Source of the DNA: Streptomyces albipurpureus
GTDB lineage: Bacteria; Actinomycetota; Actinomycetes; Streptomycetales; Streptomycetaceae
Reading direction: 5' to 3'
Length of the DNA: 64,000 nucleotides
NCBI RefSeq assembly: GCF_023701525.1
Contig: NZ_JAMQAW010000025.1
Location: forward strand, 32,425 to 96,424
Shown here: piece by piece, positions 1 to 7,443 of the stretch
How positions within the stretch are numbered: position 1 is the stretch's first letter
Layout of the letters: each line of letters opens with the position of its first letter
The notes under the pieces: generated by a model
Databases searched by the model: none
Told to the model about the DNA's origin: nothing
The model's input: only the letters and a program-made list of their open reading frames with translations
Program-made: the position numbers and the translations under genes

Positions 1-135
1 CTGGACCCACCCAGCACACTCGCCAATACAGCACTTCGATCCGTGCGCGCCCACAGGCCTGCTGGGCCGATGAGGAGGTGAACTCGCCAGGCCCCTCAGC
101 TGACGATGACTCAGACAATCCCCGGTGTGGGCAGG
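1..135. other. Left edge, no gene recognised
   Basis: No start-to-stop frame with coding character was found here. The segment lies downstream of the minus-strand response-regulator remnant. Confidence 0.5.
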
Positions 136-275
136 TCAACTGGGCTCCCGCGCCTGTGTTGGCGCTGGCCACGAGCCCGTCGGCTGACTGCCGGTGGTGT
201 CGGGCTTGCGGCGCAGCCGGCTGACGACCCACTCGACGACGTTCGAGCAGCGGGCTGATGCGTTTGCGTGGCGTC
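136..275 (-). pseudogene. Remnant of an OmpR-type response regulator C-terminus
   Basis: A minus-strand frame ending in TGA at 136-138 reads SNVVEWVVSRLRRKPD and runs about 46 codons. This pattern matches the end of the winged-helix effector domain of OmpR/PhoB response regulators, which typically carry SNVVDVYVSRLRRKL. Nothing upstream encodes the receiver domain and no start codon is in place, so this is a decayed tail rather than a gene. The identification rests on one short motif. No histidine-kinase partner is visible. Confidence 0.35.
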
Positions 276-381
276 CGCGCCGATGGGCTCGGTACTCGCT
301 TGGCCGCTAGTGCCGCTACTCCCCCGCGCCTCACCATGTCACCTCGTACCGCTGGATCGAAGTGGCACGGGCGGATGGGGT

Positions 382-1188
382 TCAGACGAGGGCGCCTGCC
401 TTGAGGTGGGCGACGGCATAGGGGCGGGAGCCCAGGGTGATCAGGCGGAAGATGCCTGCCGCGGCCCGGTGGAGGGGACTGATGCGTTCCATCACCGGGT
501 GTTCGGCGACCAGGTGCCAGCCGGGTGCGGTCGCGGCGAGGCGGTGGCCGTTGGCGGCGCCGGAGCGGAAGCGCGCACCGGTCGCCCTGACGATGGGGTG
601 ACGGTCACTGAGGGCGAGGCGGGGGTGGAAGTAGTCGCCTGCGAGCTCGGCGCCGGGCCCAAAGGCCGTCCGACAGGAGTCGAGGAAGAAGCGCAGCCCG
701 TCCGGTTCGAAGTACATCAGCAGCCCTTCGGCGATGACGAGTACGGGCCGATCGGAGGTCTCCGTGGTGAGAGCGTCATACCAGCCGGGTTCGGTGACGG
801 ACGCGGCAAACAGCGTGACGGGGTCCTCGGGCAGCAGTGCGCGCCGCAGCTGGATCACTTCGGGCAGATCCGCGCCGAGCCAGGTGAGGGATGCCGGAGT
901 GTGCTCGCGAAGGCGCTGGGCACGGGTGTCGAGGCCGATGCCCGCGGACAGGACGACCCCTTGGGGACAACGGGCGGCGAACGCTGTGGTGATGGCGTCA
1001 AGGGCGATCGCCCGGTGGACCGACCCAACAGCGTTGCCCCGGTCAGTGAGGACTTCCGGGGGCCGATAGCCAGTTTGAGCCAGGAGACGAGCGGCGATCG
1101 GGTCGCGAAAGGCAGTGCCGGGCAGTAGATCGGTGGCGTGCGCGCGACCGTACAGTGGCGTCAACAGGGTGGCGGACACCCCGCTCAA
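382..1188 (-). CDS. Class I SAM-dependent methyltransferase, LCM/TcmP-like family
   Basis: The protein of about 268 residues resembles the leucine carboxyl methyltransferase superfamily, which includes polyketide O-methyltransferases. It begins LSGVSATLLTPLYGRA, the usual N-terminal signature. The SAM loop LSAGIGLDTRA lies near residues 80-90, and AEGLLMYF near 153-160 is the family's substrate-side motif. The open frame continues upstream to 1464, but that stretch is not family-like and contains a possible iron box. I therefore chose TTG at 1188; GTG at 1179 is the alternative. No strong ribosome-binding site supports either start. The methyl acceptor cannot be deduced and no biosynthetic genes adjoin it. 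Confidence 0.75.
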   Translation of the reverse strand: MSGVSATLLTPLYGRAHATDLLPGTAFRDPIAARLLAQTGYRPPEVLTDRGNAVGSVHRAIALDAITTAFAARCPQGVVLSAGIGLDTRAQRLREHTPASLTWLGADLPEVIQLRRALLPEDPVTLFAASVTEPGWYDALTTETSDRPVLVIAEGLLMYFEPDGLRFFLDSCRTAFGPGAELAGDYFHPRLALSDRHPIVRATGARFRSGAANGHRLAATAPGWHLVAEHPVMERISPLHRAAAGIFRLITLGSRPYAVAHLKAGALV

Positions 1189-1231
1189 GCCGTGGACAGG
1201 AGCATCGTCCGAAGACTCGGCAGGGATGAAT

Positions 1232-1250
1232 TTAGGTAAGCCTAAGTACC
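1232..1250. promoter_or_regulatory. Candidate iron box (DmdR1/IdeR-type site)
   Basis: TTAGGTAAGCCTAAGTACC matches about 13 of 19 positions of the actinobacterial iron box TTAGGTTAGGCTAACCTAA. One half-site is nearly perfect and the other is poor. It contains a strict TTAGG/CCTAA dyad. It lies 44-62 bp upstream of the chosen methyltransferase start, where a repressor could block transcription. DmdR1/IdeR repress iron-responsive genes; a role here is inferred. Confidence 0.4.
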
Positions 1251-1368
1251 AGACGGGTGTCAAGGGATGTTTGTGGGAGTCGATGATTCCCGGCCGCTCG
1301 GGAGCGGTCGGCTGCTCTGGTCCACTGTGTGGGACATCTACCCGGAGATCGTGCTGGGTTCGGTGGGT

Positions 1369-1416
1369 ACGGCGGTGACCGATGGGAACCTCACCCCTCC
1401 CTTCGGTCACCGCCGT
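1369..1416. repeat. 14-bp inverted repeat with 20-nt loop
   Basis: ACGGCGGTGACCGA at 1369-1382 is the exact reverse complement of 1403-1416. It lies downstream of the minus-strand CBM2 gene and upstream of the methyltransferase, so it could be the terminator of the former or a leader structure of the latter. No T-run follows. Confidence 0.5.
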
Positions 1417-1542
1417 CACGGCTGATCTGCCCTCACCCCGCAGGTGGGGTGAGGCGACCCACAACTCCAGCGGCCCGGTGCTGCGCGGCCCGCTCCGACC
1501 ACCCGACAGCGCTGAGAGCCGGGGCCGTTCGGAGCGACCCCG

Positions 1543-2232
1543 CTATCCCGGGAGGGGAAGCACCAGTGGGGCGCTGTACGCGGAGGTGTTCCCTGCCGCG
1601 TCCTTGGCCCGGACCCGGAAGACGTGGGCGGTCGCCGGCTGGAGCCCCGTCACCAGCTGCGAGGTAACCCCGAAGGTGCTGCCGGCGGGCAGGCCGTCCC
1701 GAGTGATCTCGTACGTCAGAGTGGTGTCCCGGTCGTCCGCCGAAGCGGACCAGGCCAGCAGGAGCGAGGTGCCCGTGAACTCGACAATGCGCACGCCCTG
1801 CGGAACGGTCGGTGCGGTGGTATCGCCAGGCAGGTTGCAGATGCCCTGGTTGAGGGTGCAGTTGCGGGGCAGGGAGGCGCCCTGTGCCACCCAACCGAAG
1901 GTCACTGACGCACCGGGCGCGATGGTGCCGTTGTAGCTCTGGTTGCTGAAGGAGTACCAGTTGCCGTTCCGGGTGCCTACGGAGTCCCACTGGGTGGTGA
2001 TGACGGTGTCCGCGGGCAGGGTCAGTGAGACGGTCCAACTGGTGAGTGTGTGGCTACCCACATTGGTGATCGTGAAGGCGCCCTGGTAGCCGCCCTCCCA
2101 CGAGGTCGCCTGCCGGAACTCGGCAACGGCCGGTATCGGCGACCGCGCGGTCGCCGGCGGCGCGAACAACAGGGCGAGGGCCCCGAGGACAGTCGCAAGG
2201 GTGAGGACCGACGACGCTGTTCGTCTTCGCAT
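1543..2232 (-). CDS. Secreted CBM2-fibronectin III protein without catalytic domain
   Basis: This 229-residue protein has a signal peptide (arginines at 2-4, hydrophobic core, Ala-rich end near residue 29). A family-2 carbohydrate-binding module spans about 35-135, with the TSWEGGYQGAFTITN opening and a CTLNQGIC loop typical of Streptomyces chitinase modules. A fibronectin type III domain spans about 137-229. Chitinases and cellulases usually follow this order with a glycosidase domain, but here the gene stops. It may be a stand-alone binding protein or a truncated chitinase. The start is supported by GAGGAGAC upstream of ATG. A DasR-like site lies about 50 bp upstream, consistent with chitin/N-acetylglucosamine control. 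Confidence 0.85.
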   Translation of the reverse strand: MRRRTASSVLTLATVLGALALLFAPPATARSPIPAVAEFRQATSWEGGYQGAFTITNVGSHTLTSWTVSLTLPADTVITTQWDSVGTRNGNWYSFSNQSYNGTIAPGASVTFGWVAQGASLPRNCTLNQGICNLPGDTTAPTVPQGVRIVEFTGTSLLLAWSASADDRDTTLTYEITRDGLPAGSTFGVTSQLVTGLQPATAHVFRVRAKDAAGNTSAYSAPLVLPLPG

Positions 2233-2703
2233 GTGCTGTCTCCTCGCAAACGGGACGGCCCGTACGGCCTACGTGACCATCTTTGGTCTATACCAAACGT
2301 GCTGGCCTATGGCCTACCGCTCCGACGTCAGAGGCGTCAAGAAGGAATGCAGCAGTCCGCCTCGCCTGACCAGACCCTCGGCAGTCCATATCCACACGTA
2401 AGCCGGCCAACAGGTGCCGCGGCCACCCGGTGTCCACGCGCACATCATCAAGGTCGCCCTCGCTCGTCGGGCCTCTACTGCCGAGCACGGGGGCACGCGT
2501 GGGGTGGTGACACGTCCACCCACATCGAGGAGTGCGGCGACCTGACACGTGCAGCACCGACGGAGCGACGGTGTCGCACGACTCTTCCGCGCGGTCAGCA
2601 ACTACAGAAGCAACTACAGACGTGTCAGCGGTGTGTGGCGGCCGAGGGGCCGGGGACCGCGGCTATCGGGTCGCGGGCGGATGTAGCGAATCGCGGGACA
2701 ACC
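2233..2703. other. Intergenic region with CBM2 promoter
   Basis: Contains the DasR-type site at 2282-2297. No additional gene is supported; frames here lack coding character. Confidence 0.6.
2282..2297. promoter_or_regulatory. Candidate DasR-responsive element (dre)
   Basis: TTTGGTCTATACCAAA matches 11 of 12 core positions of the DasR consensus TGGTCTAGACCA and has perfect TTTGGT/ACCAAA arms. It is centred about 57 bp upstream of the CBM2-FnIII start, where promoter overlap is expected. DasR is the GntR-family repressor of chitin and aminosugar genes in Streptomyces. Confidence 0.65.
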
Positions 2704-3369
2704 CTATGTCGGGGAGCTGGTGTGCAACACGGCGAACAGCCCACGGGCGCGACTGCCGTCAGGCATGATCCAAGATCCTGTGACGCCGCCGGTCGCTTCC
2801 GGTGCGAGAAGCGGCGGGCCGCCTTGGACGGGCCTCAGGACCCGTTGCACGCGGAGGGTACGGCCAAGTGGTGCGGACAGTTCGGTGCTCTCTCGGTTGT
2901 CAACGACAGGGGTGGTGAAGTCCATGGAGTTGGGGCCTTCGCCGGTGTGGTGGCAGATGATCTCGCGATCGGGCCTGTCACTGATGTTCTGGTCCTGGGC
3001 CAGGGCCCGGCCCTCGATCAGAGCGAGCAACTGAGTCGGCAACACCGGGTCGTGGCAACCGTCATAGGCCCAACGCGGCCCCAGCACCCCGTGCTCCATG
3101 GTGCCGACGAGGGCGTTCTCCGCTCCTTCCAGTGGGGCACCTCGATAGGTGAGCGGCACCAGATAGGCGGTCTGGTCAGGGCCGGAGGTGTCGGTTACCA
3201 CGATGAACTCGATCCCCACCTCGCCTTGCGGGTCGTCCAACCGGAAGCCGCCCGCCTTGGCCAACTCCGGTACGCCCGTCTCACCGCGGTACCACGGACG
3301 GGAAGGCAGCCAGTTGGCGAGCAGTTCCAGCTTGGTCGGCTTGAGGTCGGTGTGGTGGATGACAGCCAT
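2704..3369 (-). CDS. Maltokinase N-terminal cap-like domain protein
   Basis: The 221-residue protein carries the cap-like domain otherwise found at the N-terminus of maltokinases. It opens with HHTDLKPTKLELLANWLP, followed by WYRGE, LAKAGGFRLDDP and EVGIEF. No kinase domain follows, as is usual for stand-alone actinobacterial members often labelled glucan-branching or CG0192-related proteins. It is probably cytoplasmic because no signal peptide or membrane segment is seen. Its biochemical role is unknown; a link to maltose-1-phosphate/alpha-glucan metabolism is only by homology. Neither neighbour is functionally related. Confidence 0.75.
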   Translation of the reverse strand: MAVIHHTDLKPTKLELLANWLPSRPWYRGETGVPELAKAGGFRLDDPQGEVGIEFIVVTDTSGPDQTAYLVPLTYRGAPLEGAENALVGTMEHGVLGPRWAYDGCHDPVLPTQLLALIEGRALAQDQNISDRPDREIICHHTGEGPNSMDFTTPVVDNRESTELSAPLGRTLRVQRVLRPVQGGPPLLAPEATGGVTGSWIMPDGSRARGLFAVLHTSSPT

Positions 3370-3827
3370 GCTGAAGGCTCATTTCCGTTGAGGGGTACGA
3401 ACCTCTACACCTTCCCATCCGCGTGGGGCAGAGCGTCCCCCTGGCCACAAGATCCATAGCGCCAGGTCTTGATCTGCTGGTCGCCGCGCTCCGTGGTGTC
3501 GCGCTGTGTGGACCAGTGAGGGTCGCAGGCGACGGTCCGGCCGCCGGTGAACCGGCCGCGGCCCGGTGGCAGCCAGGCCCCGGTAGATCCGCGGTACTCA
3601 CTTCGCGGGCGCGGTTCTGCCGAGCCAGCCGGACGACAGACGAGCAGGGCGGAGAAGCGGACCCGGTCTGTTACGAGTCGTGAATCTCGGCGGCGGCCTC
3701 CGTTGGAGCGCTGGGGTGACCATGGCCAGCTCCGGACACGCACGCCAGGAAGTACGGAGGGGTGCGAGAGGGGCCGCCGCCGCGCGGGCCCCGGAAAGTG
3801 TGCATCGCGGCGGCGGCCCGTGCGGGC
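3370..3827. other. Intergenic region, nothing recognised
   Basis: Only low-quality overlapping frames without family resemblance or ribosome-binding sites were seen on either strand. Confidence 0.5.
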
Positions 3828-4454
3828 TCACAGGCAGCTGACGGCTTCCTCGTAGTCGAGGCGGGGCAGCCGCTCGAACCAGGGGTTGTCACCGGGCTTA
3901 CCGATGTTGACCACCAGGAACGACCTCAGACGGCCGTCGGGGAAGAACTCCTTGTCCACGCCTTCCGAGTCGAATCCGCCGAGCGGACCGGCCGCCAGAC
4001 CAGCGGCCCGAACCGAGAGCAGGAAGTAACCGGCTTGCAGGGCGGAGTTGAACCGTGCGTGCTCCTGGTGTCCCACCGGGTCCGCTTCGAGGGCCTCCTT
4101 CAACTCGGGCATGAAGGGCAACAGGCGCGGGATGTGCTCGCTGTACTGAGTGTCGTAGGCGAGCACCGCTATGACGGGCGCTGAGGTGCTCTTGGCACGG
4201 TTACCCTCCGCGAGATGCGGGATCAGCCGCTCCTGCGCGTGCCCGGTGCGCAGGAAGAGCACCCGCATCGGGTTGGTGTTGGCCGAGGTCGGCGGCCACT
4301 TGGCCAGTTCCCAGATGGCCCGGAGGGTTTCGTCGGGGACGGGCTCGTCGGTGAATGAGTTCGCGGTACGCGCGCCGGTGAACAGCAGACGTCGCGCTTC
4401 GGCCGCAAGGACGAGGTGATCCTCGTACAGGTCGGGCGTCGGTGGTGTGTTCAT
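3828..4454 (-). CDS. RutE-like nitroreductase / malonic semialdehyde reductase family protein
   Basis: This 208-residue flavoprotein resembles the RutE/HadB branch of the nitroreductase family, which are FMN-dependent NAD(P)H reductases. Family features include RTANSFTDEPV, LAKWPPTSANTNPMRVLF, SALQAGYFLLSVRAAGLAAGP and a terminal FLVVNIGKP segment. It is probably a soluble reductase of quinones, nitro compounds or aldehydes. The MarR-type operator at 4614-4629 lies about 160 bp upstream, and an MBL-fold gene is divergent, so it probably belongs to the local MarR-controlled cluster. The physiological substrate cannot be read from the sequence. Confidence 0.85.
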   Translation of the reverse strand: MNTPPTPDLYEDHLVLAAEARRLLFTGARTANSFTDEPVPDETLRAIWELAKWPPTSANTNPMRVLFLRTGHAQERLIPHLAEGNRAKSTSAPVIAVLAYDTQYSEHIPRLLPFMPELKEALEADPVGHQEHARFNSALQAGYFLLSVRAAGLAAGPLGGFDSEGVDKEFFPDGRLRSFLVVNIGKPGDNPWFERLPRLDYEEAVSCL

Positions 4455-4613
4455 CGTGAGGGATTCCTTTGCCGATGGCTTCTGCGAGGGGGGATTCCCG
4501 GGCTACTTCCGGGTGTGTGGCCCCGAGACGGTGATCAGGCAGCCAACGATGAGAGCCAGCCCGTGATGCCGGGCCGGATCGCTCGTCGAGGAGCTGGTGA
4601 AACCTGCATATAG

Positions 4614-4629
4614 TTCGTTCTGCAACGAA
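4614..4629. promoter_or_regulatory. MarR-family operator, copy 1
   Basis: TTCGTTCTGCAACGAA, with arms TTCGTT/AACGAA and AT-rich flanks. It is placed upstream of the divergent nitroreductase gene. It is one of six related sites in 4.6-10.9 kb and is the reverse complement of copy 2's core. Confidence 0.75.
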
Positions 4630-4726
4630 TCATACAGGCCCTTGAGTGTCGCGCGACCCAGCCCGCCCCGGGGGGTCGCACCTCCCGGACGTACCGGTTG
4701 ACCCTCACTCCAGAAGATGCTTATAT

Positions 4727-4742
4727 TTCGTTGCAGAACGAA
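4727..4742. promoter_or_regulatory. MarR-family operator, copy 2
   Basis: TTCGTTGCAGAACGAA flanked by TATAT-type sequence on both sides. It is placed upstream of the MBL-fold hydrolase gene. Confidence 0.78.
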
Positions 4743-5053
4743 CTATATAGGGACTGTGCGCACGTGGCTGGGCCACAGCCCACGCCTGGTGGGCCTTCGC
4801 CCGTCACCTGGAGTGCGTCCGGTTTGGAGAGTTGATCACCGCGGTGGTCGAGGGTTCGGCTCCCCCGCGGAGGCCACACAGCCCCGGTGCGTCGGCCCTC
4901 GCCGTCACGGCCGCGGTGGGCCGGGAGAAAGGCCCGGAAGCACTCGCACCACCTGCGCGGCGATCCACTCCCACCCCGCGAAAACAACACAGCACACAGC
5001 ACACAACACACCAGCAGCACAATCACGAGCGTCACTGGCGTCAAGGAGATCGC

Positions 5054-6127
5054 ATGATGAATGACCAGCCCAAGCCCGGTACCCCCACCGACCGGCATCA
5101 ACTCGGCGCGGCCGGTATGCCGCTGAACACACTTGCCGACTACCGTCCCATCCCGGCGGACGGCTACGGTGCGCTCTTCCTGCCTGACCGGCTGGCGAAG
5201 GGCTACCACGTCGAGGAGATCAACGACGGCGCCTACTACGTCACCTCAGGCGCCTACGACACCATGTTCGTCACCACGGGCAACGGTGTCGTCGTGGTCG
5301 ACGCGCCTCCCCTGCTCGGTGAGAACCTCAACCGCGCCATCGCGGAAGTCACCGACGAACCCGTCACCCATCTCATCTACAGCCACTGGCACTCCGACCA
5401 CATCGGCGCCGCAGGGATCTTCGCCGGCAACAAGGACCTCAAGGTCATCGCGCACGACTACACCCGCGAGATGATCCAGCGCTGGCCCGACCTCGGTGGT
5501 GAGCGTGGACTGCCCCTCCCCACCGACACCATCACCGAGAGCGACACCCTGGATGTCAACGGTGTCCGCTTCAACCTGGACTACCACGGTGTGAACCACA
5601 CCCCGGGCAACATCTTCATCTACGCGCCCCAGCAGAAGGCCCTCGCGGCGATCGACATCATCAGTCCCGGATGGTCCGCGTTCAAGCACTGCGACGCCTC
5701 CGAGAACATCCGCGGCTGGGCCGAGGCCCACGACTGGATCCTCCAATACGACTTCAAGGGCGTCGTCTCCGGCCACGTCAACCGCTACGGCACCCCCGAG
5801 GACGCCAAGGCCTCCCGCGACTACACCAACGACATCGTCGAGTTCTCCAAGGAAGCCCTCGACCACGGACAGGAGTTCGAGTACATCGAGAAGATCGGCT
5901 TCTCCAACGCCTGGGTGCTGTGGGAGAACTACTTCAACGAGATGACCAACTACGTCACCAAGAAGACCCTGGAAAAGGTCACCGACAACGGCCAGACCTG
6001 GGCCCAGCGCCTCGCCGGAGCCGACGTCATGACCAAGTACCACGCCTACTCCGTCCTCGAAGCCCTCCGCCTCGAATACGGCATGGTCTCCGGCTTCGAA
6101 AAGCTCATCATCCCGTCCGGCGAGTAA
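5054..6127 (+). CDS. MBL-fold metallo-hydrolase
   Basis: This 357-residue protein has the metallo-beta-lactamase-fold signature HWHSDH at residues 111-116, the two-metal HxHxDH motif. Further conserved histidines occur in DYHGVNHTPGN and SGHVNRYG. No signal peptide is evident, so it is probably cytoplasmic. ATG at 5054 was chosen because AAGGAG lies 5-6 nt upstream; the open frame extends back to 4832 without coding character. An operator identical in type to that of marR lies in the upstream region, and a hairpin at 6154-6181 follows. The substrate is unknown; detoxification of an electrophile or ester is inferred from context. Confidence 0.85.
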   Translation: MMNDQPKPGTPTDRHQLGAAGMPLNTLADYRPIPADGYGALFLPDRLAKGYHVEEINDGAYYVTSGAYDTMFVTTGNGVVVVDAPPLLGENLNRAIAEVTDEPVTHLIYSHWHSDHIGAAGIFAGNKDLKVIAHDYTREMIQRWPDLGGERGLPLPTDTITESDTLDVNGVRFNLDYHGVNHTPGNIFIYAPQQKALAAIDIISPGWSAFKHCDASENIRGWAEAHDWILQYDFKGVVSGHVNRYGTPEDAKASRDYTNDIVEFSKEALDHGQEFEYIEKIGFSNAWVLWENYFNEMTNYVTKKTLEKVTDNGQTWAQRLAGADVMTKYHAYSVLEALRLEYGMVSGFEKLIIPSGE

Positions 6128-6153
6128 CCTCCACCCGCAACACAACGGGAACA

Positions 6154-6181
6154 GGCCCGACAGAGACCCCTCTGCCGGGCC
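6154..6181 (+). terminator. Hairpin terminator after MBL gene
   Basis: GGCCCGACAGAG pairs with CTCTGCCGGGCC across a 4-nt loop with one mismatch. It starts 26 bp after the MBL stop codon and precedes the marR promoter. Confidence 0.6.
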
Positions 6182-6210
6182 CGCCCCACACCCGAACGGA
6201 TCAGATATAA

Positions 6211-6226
6211 TTCGTTGTGAAACAAA
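6211..6226. promoter_or_regulatory. MarR-family operator, copy 3 (autoregulatory)
   Basis: TTCGTTGTGAAACAAA, a diverged version of the cluster operator, ending 15 bp before the marR start codon. Repressor bound here would cover the transcription start region. Confidence 0.7.
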
Positions 6227-6241
6227 CTTTCTGGAGATGTC

Positions 6242-6787
6242 ATGAGCCTGAACACAGTGAACGAGGTGCATGAGACCGGGGTCCCGCACAGTGACGGAAC
6301 GCGCCAGGAACTGCCCAGGGAGAATTTCCCTTCGCGCCCGCTGAACCGCACCGAGCGGGCAGCCTGGCTCGGGCTCCTCTCCACCCATCTCAAGCTGCTA
6401 CGCACCCTCGACACCGAGCTGGTCGCCGCCGAACGCCTCCCCATGTCATCTTTCGAGGTGCTCCTCACACTCGCGGAATCGCCTGGGGGCCATCTGCGGA
6501 TGAAGGACATCGCCGCATCCCTCCTGATCAGCCGCAGCGGACTCACCCGCATCGTGGACGACCTCGAACGACAGGGTTTCGTCGAGCGGCGGAAGTGCTC
6601 CTCCGACGCCCGCGGCTTTGACGCCGTGCTCACGGAAACCGGCAAGAAGGCATACCGCCGCGCCCGCAAGGTCCATCTCACCGGCCTCCGGCGCGAGTTC
6701 CTCGACAAGCTCAGCGAAGAGCAACTGACCGCGCTGAGCGAGATCTGGCAAACGGTCGGATTCAGCGAGACCGCTGACACCTGCTGA
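6242..6787 (+). CDS. MarR-family transcriptional regulator of the redox cluster
   Basis: This 181-residue protein has a central winged helix: helix-turn-helix around MKDIAASLLISRSGLTRIVDDLERQG... and the wing ERRKCSSDARGFDAVLTETG (about residues 95-140). Flanking helices suit dimerisation. MarR proteins bind palindromes as dimers and release on ligand binding or thiol oxidation. The only notable cysteine in the DNA-binding half is in RRKCSSD, a position that is polar or Cys in many homologues. The start follows TGGAG by 7 nt. Its own promoter and five neighbouring promoters carry the same palindrome, so it is the likely local repressor. The inducer is unknown; a quinone-type signal is inferred from the targets. 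Confidence 0.9.
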   Translation: MSLNTVNEVHETGVPHSDGTRQELPRENFPSRPLNRTERAAWLGLLSTHLKLLRTLDTELVAAERLPMSSFEVLLTLAESPGGHLRMKDIAASLLISRSGLTRIVDDLERQGFVERRKCSSDARGFDAVLTETGKKAYRRARKVHLTGLRREFLDKLSEEQLTALSEIWQTVGFSETADTC

Positions 6788-6864
6788 CCGACCACACCAC
6801 ACCACACCGACGAGCGTCTTCTTCGCGGCCCACCACGGCGGCCATCTGCTCATGGAGGGCTTCA

Positions 6865-7143
6865 GTGGCTTCGGACACCATGTGCGGTGCGGTGTGTTTC
6901 GGTGTGTCTCCGACGCCTGCGGCCGAGGGGCACAGCGATCTTGTTCGCTCGACCATCCTTGCCGACCGCTTGGGGATGGGCCTCATGGGCATCCCGGACC
7001 ATCCCTCTCGACCTGCGTTTCTCGACCTGCGTTTCTCGACACCGGCACCCGGCCGTCGCATCTGGGCGGCACGGGCCGAGCGGGTCACTCTGTTTCCACA
7101 GGTCGCGAATCTGCCGGTGGAGGCCCTGGAAGCCCAAGTGAAC
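6865..7143 (+). pseudogene. Decayed LLM-class flavin-dependent oxidoreductase
   Basis: Starting at GTG 6865 behind a good GGAGG site, the frame reads like the N-terminus of an LLM oxidoreductase: CFGVSPTPA, LADRLGMGLMGIPDHP, and RAERVTLFPQVANLP. A 14-bp tandem duplication (7007-7020 and 7021-7034) and one inserted G near 7070 scramble the residues between, but sum to 15 nt and so restore the frame. After NLP the frame jumps to VEALEA, which resembles a segment about 48 residues further along in intact homologues, implying an internal deletion. Beyond about 7143 homology is lost. The best intact relative in this window is the N-terminal half of the 32843 fusion. Confidence 0.65.
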
Positions 7144-7394
7144 CAGGTGCCCGCCGTCAAGGCATGCGTCCAAGACCCGCTGGAACACGGCCAGGAGCCC
7201 TCCGCCGAAGACCTGTTTCCGCCTTGGTTCCGCCCCGGCCAGCCCATCCAGGGCAACAGCCAGCTGAGCCGGTGCCGGACCTCGCCAAGGTCCCCGGCCG
7301 CATCCTCACTTCCCGCTTCGAGCACAGGGAAGGAGAACGCGTCGAGCCCCTGGACCCCGCGACGGCCGCCCCACCCACAAGGTGCATCACACGA
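7144..7394. other. Remainder of decayed gene, nothing intact
   Basis: High-GC sequence without a recognisable product. One frame near 7270-7350 has coding-like composition but no identifiable family. Confidence 0.4.
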
Positions 7395-7428
7395 GAGGAC
7401 CCCCGGCCGCCAGTGGCCGGGGGTCCTC
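7395..7428. terminator. Strong bidirectional hairpin terminator
   Basis: GAGGACCCCCGGCC pairs perfectly with GGCCGGGGGTCCTC over a 6-nt loop. It stands between the plus-strand marR/remnant unit and the end of the minus-strand membrane-protein gene at 7444, as expected for a shared terminator. Confidence 0.8.
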
Positions 7429-7443
7429 TTCGTCCTCATCACC

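Larger units (their letters stand above)
1189..1542. other. Intergenic region between two minus-strand genes
   Basis: The stretch holds the candidate iron box and a 14-bp inverted repeat, described separately. No further gene is seen. Confidence 0.6.
4455..5053. other. Divergent promoter region with two MarR-type operators and a long leader
   Basis: Two copies of the cluster operator lie at 4614-4629 and 4727-4742, one for each divergent gene. From 4743 to the MBL start is about 310 nt; its last part (about 4980-5035) is A/C-rich, composed of CACA/ACAA-type words, and appears poorly structured. No convincing upstream ORF was found. Confidence 0.6.

Noticed and set aside
268..1128. Long plus-strand frame over the methyltransferase
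   Set aside because: It is the antisense of a gene with clear SAM motifs and has no family features of its own.
2050..3459. 469-codon plus-strand frame
   Set aside because: It spans antisense of two genes and the gap between them; composition is shadow-like and no domain is visible.
5246..6388. 380-codon minus-strand frame
   Set aside because: Antisense of the MBL-fold gene and its marR neighbour; its Gly/Val/Asp composition is typical of shadow frames.
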